From: Strongylocentrotus droebachiensis
Lineage: Eukaryota; Echinodermata; Echinoidea; Camarodonta; Strongylocentrotidae
Reading direction: 5' to 3'
DNA length: 64,000 bases
Assembly: GCA_035222895.1 (NCBI GenBank)
Contig: JAVYIG010002520.1
Coordinates: 1-64,000, forward strand
A program made the translations under genes and the position numbers. The notes beneath the pieces were generated by a model. It saw nothing but the letters and a program-made list of their open reading frames with translations, ran no database searches and had not been told where the DNA came from. Shown in pieces: positions 59,101-64,000 of the stretch. Each line of letters begins with the position of its first letter. Within the stretch, counting starts at the first letter, position 1.

Positions 59101-59195
59101 TTCCATGTCTTAGCAAGTGATTTCTGTTGACCCTCAGCTGGACCTAGTATCAAGTTAGCCTTCTGACGTATCCCAAAGTGGTGTTTATCACATCT
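36855..59195 (-). CDS. INPP5F: Sac2 phosphoinositide phosphatase INPP5F, 15 clear exons (gene span, 5' end missing)
   Basis: Sac-domain inositol 4-phosphatase that removes the 4-phosphate from PI4P (and acts on polyphosphoinositides) on early endosomes. The exons join in phase to 1058 visible residues; human has 1132, and roughly the first 105 are missing here. Evidence in order: KHHFGI near the start, [24 protein letters not shown] and [43 protein letters not shown], then [15 protein letters not shown] with the CX5R catalytic loop (Cys340 to Arg346 of the visible part), [20 protein letters not shown], the hSac2 region ([26 protein letters not shown]), then a long acidic, Ser-rich C-terminal exon ending KTRFIQL like human QTRIIQI. 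The other end lies beyond the window or in weak exons. Several exons are flanked closely by mobile elements. Confidence 0.93.
38885..38972 (-). CDS. INPP5F: INPP5F exon
   Basis: Acceptor TTTAATTTCAG, donor GAAAA|GTAAGT, 88 nt. Encodes [20 protein letters not shown] and KVVEDKMEK. An Ala/Lys-rich helix; weakly similar to human LQCIAEMLQITKQAMG. Confidence 0.8.
39310..39438 (-). CDS. INPP5F: INPP5F exon
   Basis: Acceptor CTTTGTCAG, donor GAAG|GTAAGT, 129 nt. Encodes [20 protein letters not shown] and [14 protein letters not shown]; human ASGYFHTLRAV aligns. Confidence 0.87.
39524..39717. mobile_element. MITE, family M
   Basis: Ends cagtgaaacctctctata and the complement type aagcaggtttgactg; the interior repeats gtggtctttatag motifs. 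About 195 bp; further members at 40581-40762, 42148-42403, 46339-46662 and 53560-53752. In an INPP5F intron. Confidence 0.72.
40101..40174 (-). CDS. INPP5F: INPP5F exon (hSac2 region)
   Basis: Acceptor CTTTCTTTCAG, donor GCATAG|GTAAAC, 74 nt. Encodes [20 protein letters not shown] and AVGI; human YDDEVDKVNQYQRLSLENLE. Confidence 0.92.
40581..40762. mobile_element. MITE, family M
   Basis: agtcaaacctgtctataaag start and a degenerate end (aagtttatactgta). It ends about 5 bp before the donor-side boundary of the INPP5F exon at 40767-40841. Confidence 0.68.
40767..40841 (-). CDS. INPP5F: INPP5F exon (hSac2 region)
   Basis: Acceptor CTTACACAG, donor GCAAG|GTACAT, 75 nt. Encodes [20 protein letters not shown] and YYIA; human VDVLLLLSNSAYYVA. 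Confidence 0.88.
41631..41838 (-). CDS. INPP5F: INPP5F exon (hSac2 region)
   Basis: Acceptor TTGCCCACAG, donor CAGG|GTAGGT, 208 nt. Encodes [20 protein letters not shown] and [20 protein letters not shown] then IDCDSG (human KLLLPDDEKFHGGWALIDCD). Confidence 0.93.
41874..42147. mobile_element. TTAA-flanked MITE, family T1, beside an INPP5F acceptor
   Basis: About 274 bp with the same ends as 2610-2959. It lies only 34 bp upstream, in transcript sense, of the acceptor AG of the INPP5F exon at 41631-41838, so part of that intron's 3' splice signal may derive from it. Confidence 0.78.
42148..42403. mobile_element. MITE, family M, with nested miniature element
   Basis: The left end is truncated against a T1 MITE; ggtggcc and gacagg motifs follow, and the right end is caggcttgactgta. 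Interrupted at 42309-42388. Confidence 0.6.
42309..42388. mobile_element. miniature TTAA-flanked element, nested
   Basis: Starts TTAACCCTTTGCTTACAGGA and ends cagtagtcaacggtttaa. It shares form and length with 9877-9956 and has inserted into a family M element (about 42150-42403). Confidence 0.6.
42980..43226 (-). CDS. INPP5F: INPP5F exon (end of Sac domain)
   Basis: Acceptor CCTTAACAG, donor AATAG|GTCAGT, 247 nt. Encodes [20 protein letters not shown] and [20 protein letters not shown] then [20 protein letters not shown]. Confidence 0.95.
43294..43489. mobile_element. TTAA-flanked MITE, family T2
   Basis: Full-length member with TTAA at both ends, in the INPP5F intron between the catalytic exon (44149-44269) and the exon at 42980-43226. 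Confidence 0.72.
43646..44138. repeat. 61-bp tandem array copying an exon end and its splice donor
   Basis: Eight extra units at exact 61-bp spacing (starts near 43651, 43712, 43773, 43834, 43895, 43956, 44017, 44078), each carrying the last ~38 nt of the INPP5F catalytic exon plus ~23 nt of intron. The genuine unit begins at 44139. Almost every unit keeps a GTAGGTA donor after CACAG. The six inner units share an AGA to TGA change (gtgctctgaac), while the outermost two do not. Confidence 0.95.
44149..44269 (-). CDS. INPP5F: INPP5F catalytic exon (CX5R loop)
   Basis: Acceptor CCTCATCCAG, donor CACAG|GTAGGT, 121 nt. Encodes [20 protein letters not shown] followed by [10 protein letters not shown]. 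The catalytic cysteine codon is at 44215-44217 and all active-site residues are intact. The end of this exon and its donor are repeated eight more times downstream. Confidence 0.96.
44947..45252. mobile_element. foldback element, family F
   Basis: Arms ctaagactaagatagactta and taagtcc...tttagtctttgggaaacac with a gcaggccattcgtgct core shared with 24228-24508. It ends 13 bp after the donor of the INPP5F exon at 45267-45344, inside the downstream intron. Confidence 0.7.
45267..45344 (-). CDS. INPP5F: INPP5F exon (Sac domain)
   Basis: Acceptor CTATTATGCAG, donor GCTG|GTAAGT, 78 nt, phase 2 at both ends. Encodes [20 protein letters not shown] and EMRYC; human CRGMKFENVQTLTDAIYDII and DMKWCW. Confidence 0.9.
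45816..46008 (-). CDS. INPP5F: INPP5F exon (Sac domain)
   Basis: Acceptor TGATTGTAG, donor TACTG|GTTAGT, 193 nt. Encodes [40 protein letters not shown] and [12 protein letters not shown] (split). A truncated copy lies 80 bp upstream. Confidence 0.94.
46085..46200 (-). pseudogene. INPP5F: truncated duplicate of an INPP5F exon
   Basis: The minus strand reads [20 protein letters not shown] and [18 protein letters not shown], the first ~35 codons of the exon at 45816-46008, with no stop codon. The acceptor AG is changed (TGTGG instead of TGTAG) and the second half, including its donor, is missing, so it is most likely a dead exon. Confidence 0.85.
46459..46644. mobile_element. TTAA-flanked MITE, family T2, nested in family M
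   Basis: TTAAAGCCCATCTGCACTAC to TTAA. It splits a family M element: its left remainder is at about 46339-46458 and its right terminus (tagacaggtttgactgta) at 46645-46662. It is therefore the younger insertion. Confidence 0.72.
46693..46872 (-). CDS. INPP5F: INPP5F exon (Sac domain)
   Basis: Acceptor ATCTTTAAG, donor AGAG|GTAGGT, 180 nt. Encodes [20 protein letters not shown] and [20 protein letters not shown], nearly human-like. Confidence 0.94.
47184..47213. mobile_element. terminal fragment of a family T2 MITE at an exon boundary
   Basis: Only the last 30 bp of the family (agtagctacaagtagtgcag then tggggctttaa) remain. It lies about 10 bp beyond the donor GT of the INPP5F exon at 47225-47408. 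Confidence 0.6.
47225..47408 (-). CDS. INPP5F: INPP5F exon (Sac domain)
   Basis: Acceptor TTCCACACAG, donor GCAG|GTAAGT, 184 nt. Encodes [20 protein letters not shown], an acidic loop with SDDSDIK, and [11 protein letters not shown] (human LISRRSRHRAG). Confidence 0.94.
49896..50026 (-). CDS. INPP5F: INPP5F exon (start of Sac domain)
   Basis: Acceptor TTTGCCAACAG, donor CTCAG|GTGATT, 131 nt. Encodes [20 protein letters not shown] and [14 protein letters not shown], matching the Sac N-terminal part (human YDLTNSVQRQ, DDRFFWNKYMIQDL). Confidence 0.95.
50100..50474. mobile_element. TTAA-flanked MITE related to family T1
   Basis: The interior (ggtcatgcgattgcattgtg, agatgtatatgggact) matches T1, but the ends are TTAAAGGTAAAGACCAGTAAT and the inverse, ending ctttacctttaa. 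It begins 74 bp upstream, in transcript sense, of an INPP5F exon (49896-50026). Confidence 0.72.
53560..53752. mobile_element. MITE, family M
   Basis: cagtcaaacctactttaacg start; gaccacctgt motifs inside; degenerate gaaggttttcaatgt end. In the large INPP5F intron. Confidence 0.68.
54095..54245 (-). mobile_element. SINE/LINE-like 3' end with trinucleotide tail
   Basis: On the minus strand, gtaaagcgccatgagcgtca leads to ggcgctatataaaaaacc and then a (TTA)n tail. Such structures are typical retroposon ends in invertebrate genomes (established pattern; family not identified). Confidence 0.5.
56487..56541. repeat. CAT/CCA trinucleotide repeat
   Basis: Runs of catcatcat followed by ccaccaccacc. 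Simple repeat in the large INPP5F intron, about 370 bp before the next exon. Confidence 0.9.
56907..56979 (-). CDS. INPP5F: INPP5F exon
   Basis: Acceptor TGTTTTCAG, donor TCCG|GTAAGC, 73 nt, ends in phase 1. Encodes [20 protein letters not shown] and FTES, close to human KEKEKLERRLLEELLKMF. Confidence 0.93.
57128..57460. mobile_element. inverted-repeat element, family H
   Basis: aattaacaactgaattgttc at the left and gtgtgaataatttagtttgg at the right; the core tgaattagggcctttgttga is shared with the other members. A (GATA)n run is inserted at 57278-57292. In an INPP5F intron. Confidence 0.62.
58044..58200. mobile_element. short inverted-repeat element, family G
   Basis: Third copy of the family, in the same orientation as 21412-21560, in an INPP5F intron. 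The ends read tttcacaaaacttgtcatc and ggctttgtgaaacagg. Confidence 0.7.
58350..58596. mobile_element. inverted-repeat element, family H
   Basis: actgaattattcatacctct at the left and ataaatttag-type end with tcgttaactgta at the right. About 245 bp, in the same orientation as 57128-57460. Confidence 0.62.
59070..59195 (-). CDS. INPP5F: INPP5F exon (first clear one)
   Basis: Acceptor TGTGTTTCAG, donor AAAAG|GTAATT, 42 codons in phase 0. Encodes [20 protein letters not shown] and [20 protein letters not shown]; human has CKKHHFGINKPEKIIPSPDD here. Confidence 0.88.
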
Positions 59196-61081
59196 CTGAA
59201 ACACAAAAAATAAAAAGGATATTCATGATAAAACAGTATGAAAAACATAGGAGACAGAAGTTTGTTAGTTTCATCAAGTTCTAAACATGCAAAATAACTA
59301 CATTGTATAACTACATGTAACTACATTGTATAACTAACAACCAATTGAATAAGTTTTAAAAACCTTGTTAGTTTTAATTTCTTAATTTTTTTTAAATCAT
59401 GTTTTTAATTTTTTTTAATCTATTTTGAAAATTCTAAGCAAATTCTCATGATTTTAAAATTCATAACTCATATGAAAACAGACAAACTGTTCTAAATAGT
59501 GTGAAATGCCCCAAAATGTCCTATGTCATTTTGCACCAAACCATTAGATATGCAATTAAATATGTCATACATTTGATGAATGGTTGATAGGAAATCAAAA
59601 TGTTGTGAAAGTAACTCATATTTCTTAATATATCATATCATAAATTCCTGCTGTTCTAAGTAGCTCCACGAGCCCAAACTGTCTTTTAAAATAAAATGCA
59701 CACCCACATATAATTTTGTACCAATCTATATGCCGTCATGAAATATGATGAATCTACCCAATCATCACACATAATCTTTATACCTTTAGTAAGAAAGACA
59801 AGTATCACCACAGCTTTTGTTTTTTGCAAAAATATACAATAATTTCAGATGGGATCTGTTTGGATAAGCACTGTGGAATAAAGATGTATGAGCTGCCTGC
59901 ATAATTCATCCAATGCATGTACAGACTTTGTGAGTGCAATAGGATGACTAATATGTGCTGCATGATATATGTACGAAGATATCTATCATCATTTTGAAAT
60001 ACATTATTCAAAGTTGAAGGACTGTTTATGATCTACATGTACATACATCTTAGGGGTATGCAGTAGTTAAAGGGAAATCCAACCATAGTATTCTAGAGGA
60101 AAGCGAAAAATCAGTGAAGTAAACTGGTGAAAGTTTGAATAAAATCAGACCAAAAAATATGAGAGTTGAGAACTTTTGAAAGATGTAATCACTGGAGGTA
60201 TGGGCACTTCAAATTGGCTGAATCGGTAATGTCTGTGATGTAGTGACGGACAATTTCCCCATTTATTCTAACACACAACATGACTTAAATTTCATATACA
60301 AAAAAAAATTATGTGACTCAGGAGGGTCTTTTCTCTTTAGAGGACCTATACTATTATGCTTCCCACTACATATTTTGAGTAGTGCCCCAAGGGAGAAGGC
60401 ACTTAAAAGGAAAACAGAATTAATGTTATTTTTGTACACTACAAACATGAGAGTTATCCGCGACTACCTCAAAAAATCCAATGAATAAACTGCCAACTTG
60501 AGATTCACATGGACTTAGTGATCTCATATTGCAAACATTTATAAGTTTCTTATTATCGGTCTCAATTATTTCAAACTCTCTTTATTATGTTTCTCTTATT
60601 TATCTGCTTTCATACAAATGTACAGCGGTTGGATTGCCCTTTAAGTGGTCCCTGGGATATACATTTTGCATAACTTTCCAATATGACTGTTTATGTGCAT
60701 GAATATTCTGTCGCCTACGGCTGAGAGTCTGTACATGAATGTACCTCAGTGACTCAGCTGCACATAAATGAATACATACATGCAGTCCATCATCCACCCT
60801 TCCTCATTTGTGCTTGATAAAAGAAATTTAAATGAAGATGAAACAAGATCGCAAATACTTTAGAAAAATCAATCCAAAGGAATTTTAATAGCCTAGTGCG
60901 TCACCTACTGAAAAGTGTGAACATGACAATAGTGTATTGCGTACATTGTAATCCAAACAAGATTTCAATGGGATGTACAATAGGGTATTGAAATTGCCCT
61001 TGAGTTCATTTTTTCTATTGGGGGGGGGGGGAATAGTTGCGAACGTGTTCAAAATGACTTGCGAAGTAGAATATTATAGTA

Positions 61082-61245
61082 TTAATGACTGCTTTGAGAG
61101 AAATAGTTGTTTTATTACGCTCAAGGGAAGGTTAGAATTGTGCTATTACCCGAGGCGTGCCGAGGGGAATAGCCCAATTGTAACCTTCCCGAGAGCGTAT
61201 AAAAACAACTATTTCTCGAATATTAAAGCAGTCATTAATACTTTT
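61082..61245. repeat. foldback hairpin with ~75-bp arms
   Basis: ttaatgactgctttgagaga at the left end pairs with ctcgaatattaaagcagtca at the right, and the central ccgaggcgtgccgaggggaa forms the turn. Probably a foldback mobile element next to the tRNA-like sequence. No coding content. Confidence 0.75.
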
Positions 61246-61299
61246 ATATGCCAAAAAAAAATAGACTAAAAAATAAAAAATAAAAAATACTTTTTTTTT

Positions 61300-61386
61300 T
61301 TGTCGAAGATGAGATTCGAACTCTTGCGTACAAAAGGTGATGTATCTAAAGTCAGCGCCTCAGACCTCTCGGCCATCGCGCGATGT
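61300..61386 (-). pseudogene. tRNA-Leu-like sequence (pseudo-tRNA or SINE head)
   Basis: The minus strand reads gatggccgagaggtctgagg, cgctgactttagata and gagttcgaatctc, matching the D arm, anticodon loop (TAG) and T arm of a tRNA-Leu with a long variable arm. The acceptor stem does not pair and the anticodon stem is mismatched. It is followed by A/T-rich tail sequence, so it is not a working tRNA gene. Confidence 0.55.
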
Positions 61387-61735
61387 TAACATGCTTGGCA
61401 GTTTTGTACAATATATACATTAGATGGATTGAAACCGGCTTCGCGTGTGATGAATGCTTCGCAAAAGCTCCATATACGGACTCTTCTTTTACTTTTGCAA
61501 TGCATATTGGCACGAACTTAGATCAGGATCTATCGGCAGATGTTGTTTTTTTGTTTTTGGAAGTTTATTTTCGTCTTCATGTCAACAATGCAAGATAAAA
61601 TTGTCGGTAAGATCGATCGAGATTCAATTGTATTGAAATTACCGACCAATCCTTCGCACACATAAGGTATCCTCCATCGCTCAAACCATTTTTTAACATG
61701 TAAACCTATGGGGTAACCATGGAGGCTGACCAACT

Positions 61736-61765
61736 ATTTTTAATAACCATGGTTATTAAAAATAT
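61736..61765. repeat. near-perfect short palindrome
   Basis: atttttaataac followed directly by catg and gttattaaaaat, a 28-base self-complementary sequence. May be a decayed foldback element end. No function assigned. Confidence 0.75.
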
Positions 61766-62154
61766 TGAAATGTTTTAAGCATGGTTACCGAGAATTTTAC
61801 AGGAACAGTTGAAGTTTATGAATGCAATTCGACCAATCAGATGGCTGGATTTCTTAAGTGAGGTACATATAATACACATTATTGCCAGGGCTTGAACCCC
61901 AAGCCTTCACATCTTCAAGTGTTTATCAGTAAATCATTGGACTAGCTACTATAAACCTTCAACATTTTTTCCAATTCATTCATTGCCTGTCAAAGGACCA
62001 TATGAAGGGAATAGAAAAATCATGTCCTGTTCCATTACTTACATATATATGGTAAAAACATAAATACGAGCACATATGGAATATGGAACATTTTGGAGTG
62101 GATGACATGTTAATGAACCATATGTTAGCATTCAAGCAAAGTACATGTACTCTT

Positions 62155-62790
62155 TCCCCTCTATCTACTCAACTTCTCTCACTTTGAGGGCTTTGAGTTC
62201 TTGCCATTCTCAAAATGACACCTGACCGGTGACATCCAAATGCTCCAGGTGAGATAACTGCTTTTCAATGTTCAGCTAGAAACAGATGTACTTTTATAAG
62301 AACATATTTCTTTTATCAGATACAAGAATGTGTGAGCAATTGAATACCATTGCTAGAATGAATATTACACTCATGTGCCAAGTGAAAACATCATGGGAAT
62401 ACGTACATGCAGCCCGTGTGACTGGGATATATATGAGGTTAGTTTCAATTTCTTGTTGTAGCTATTAAAACTTTATGAAAGTCTCTTAAAGAGCCAAGAT
62501 TCACACATATCAGTAGTATGACACATGCTTTTGCGACAACTGCTCCATAATTTTGTTCACTAACAGAGTTCCTACCTTCAATCCCAAACTTTCTCTCACT
62601 TTGAGAGCTTTGAGTTCAGTCTTGCCATTCTCAAAATGACATCTGCCCGATGACATTCAAACTCTCCAGGTAAGAATCGTGAGATAACTGCTTTCCAATA
62701 TTTAGCTAGAAATTAATGTACTTTTGAAAGAAGATATCTTTTCACAAGACTAAAAAATGTGTGAGAAATGAAATACCACTACTAGAATAA
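62155..62790. repeat. direct duplication of about 190 bp
   Basis: ctctcactttgagggctttg through gctagaaacagatgtacttt at about 62172-62295 recurs at about 62592-62720, roughly 425 bp away. The right copy contains the candidate INPP5F exon. Confidence 0.75.
62576..62642 (-). CDS. INPP5F: candidate upstream INPP5F exon
   Basis: A minus-strand reading CHFENGKTELKALKVRESLG then LK ends at AAG|GTAGGA in phase 0, which fits the next exon. It could correspond to human VTKIAVLSLSE before KHHFGI, but the similarity is weak and the acceptor (GGGCAG) has a poor pyrimidine tract. It lies in a duplicated segment whose other copy (about 62160-62230) has the frame broken. Confidence 0.3.
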
Positions 62791-64000
62791 AAAGTACAGC
62801 CACTTGCGAAGTGAAAACATGACAGGAATAGACATGTCAGCTCAACGAATCACAAATATGAATTGTACAAGTACACAGGGTTTTGTAACAATTGCTCAAC
62901 TATTTTTCACACTCACCAAATTTCTAACTTGAAACCTCATTCAACCCGGCACTCCATCTTACCCTAACACTAAACCTAACCTAAAAACAAATTGTGACAC
63001 TAACCCTAATACTACCGTTATACTTTTTACGAAATAATTCCCAAAGCCAATGTCTCTGGAGCTAAAATGACAGATCACCACAATTTGCAAGATTTTTAAA
63101 GCAACATCGAAGACGATCCGTTGCATTTGATTGTCTCATGAACTTTGCGATAATTGTTTGTTTGGATGATTCTATAATTGAACATATACATGTAAGTGGA
63201 TGTTCAGGAAATGAATCAGGATACATGTACAATGAAGCAAAATATATTTCATTTGGCAAATTATTCATACAGGCTTATTTTGCCTTCTAACGCATTGGGA
63301 ATATTTTGAGCTTTTGAAATCCTTGTCAGTCCTGCCGAAATCAAGCCCTCTTAGTGACAGAAATCTATGAGTTCAAGCTTAGGGACTGTAACACAATAAC
63401 ACAAATCTCTTCTTCCACAAGATACAGGTAATAATTATGTGAATATCATTATTGATTATTCACGTAGGCCCCGAAAGGTTATCCCCTAGCTCAAGCTGCC
63501 ATGTGAACTCAACCTCGGCGGCTAGGTGGACTTCTCAGGAGTTCGTTTTACGTCACCACGCAATTTGAGATATTCTACAGAGTGCGGCTAAAAATAGAAA
63601 GTGCAGTTGACGGCCGACTGCAACAGGCAGTGATGAACTTGTTTACTTGCGCTTCATGAACATCTAGATTGGAGCACCTTTTCAATAAAAATGCAATATT
63701 TGGTTCATTTTATTAGCTTTGAGAATGTCTTTGTTTCAGGCGTGGTGATAGTATTAGCATTTTTTGTTGGAAGCCATACATGTTCATGTAGGAAGAGAGA
63801 GAGAGAGAGAGAAGGTATTTGGAGAGGAAGAGGGTATATGTAGTATAGGTACCACATAGGTAATTGTGTCAAGATGTACATGTATATATGTACTACAGCA
63901 AAAGGTAGGCATTCCTGTAGCATTCCTAAAGCCAACCATTTCAGAGAAAAACATATGAATAGCAATGTATATTTATATAGATAAAACATAAAACAAAACT
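62791..64000. other. right-end segment, no recognised gene
   Basis: Expected to be INPP5F intron or 5' flank. I found no exon matching the INPP5F N-terminus. Contains short Leu/Pro-type tandem cctaaccctaa-like repeats near 62955-63010, a (GA)n tract at about 63790-63812 and AT-rich sequence. Confidence 0.4.

Noticed and set aside
62940-63020. Telomere-like ccctaa stretch
   Set aside because: Only a few irregular ctaaccctaa units; too short and imperfect for a telomeric tract, and gene context is internal.
1-64000. CRISPR array or bacterial-type operon
   Set aside because: The direct repeats are either a 61-bp exon-derived tandem array or dispersed eukaryotic elements; genes are intron-containing and animal-like.

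Overview
The window reads as a piece of an animal genome, most likely an echinoderm and probably a sea urchin. That is an inference from AT-rich, intron-rich genes, animal-type protein families, many short inverted-repeat elements, tRNA-derived SINEs and simple repeats. No species was identified. Exons were located by hand from homology to remembered human proteins, reading-frame phase and GT/AG splice sites, and nothing was aligned by computer.

Three genes can be read. (1) PUF60, a U2AF-related splicing factor, lies on the minus strand at 2416-19903 in 12 coding exons and appears complete (about 618 residues). (2) GOLGA7, the small palmitoylated partner of DHHC palmitoyltransferases, lies on the plus strand at 21282-25301 in four coding exons and is complete (132 residues). 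It is divergent from PUF60, so the two may share a bidirectional promoter near 19.9-20.1 kb. (3) INPP5F/SAC2, a Sac-family phosphoinositide phosphatase, lies on the minus strand at 36855-59195 in 15 clear coding exons (1058 residues visible) plus one weak upstream candidate near 62.6 kb. Its first exons lie beyond the right edge. GOLGA7 and INPP5F converge on a roughly 10 kb stretch with no recognisable gene.

The most interesting system is inside PUF60. Six of its eleven introns each carry, in host orientation, a copy of a box C/D snoRNA of about 80 nt that resembles vertebrate SNORD58 (U58), including the element expected to pair with a 28S rRNA segment. Flanking intron sequence shows that at least two pairs of copies arose by duplication of intron segments. 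PUF60 may therefore be a multicopy snoRNA host gene in this lineage.

Other notable structures are a 61-bp tandem array (eight copies plus the original) that repeats the end of the INPP5F catalytic exon together with its 5' splice site; a truncated, splice-dead copy of another INPP5F exon; a PUF60 RRM2 whose RNP1 motif has lost both usual aromatic residues; and a candidate alternative first exon of PUF60. A nested transposon stack in PUF60 intron 2-1 includes a Mutator-like element with 9-bp target duplications that holds a reverse-transcriptase fragment.

The rest is mostly non-autonomous mobile DNA. Several unrelated short families are bounded by TTAA, there are fold-back elements, tRNA-derived SINEs, and long homopolymer runs. 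No intact transposase or reverse transcriptase ORF was seen.
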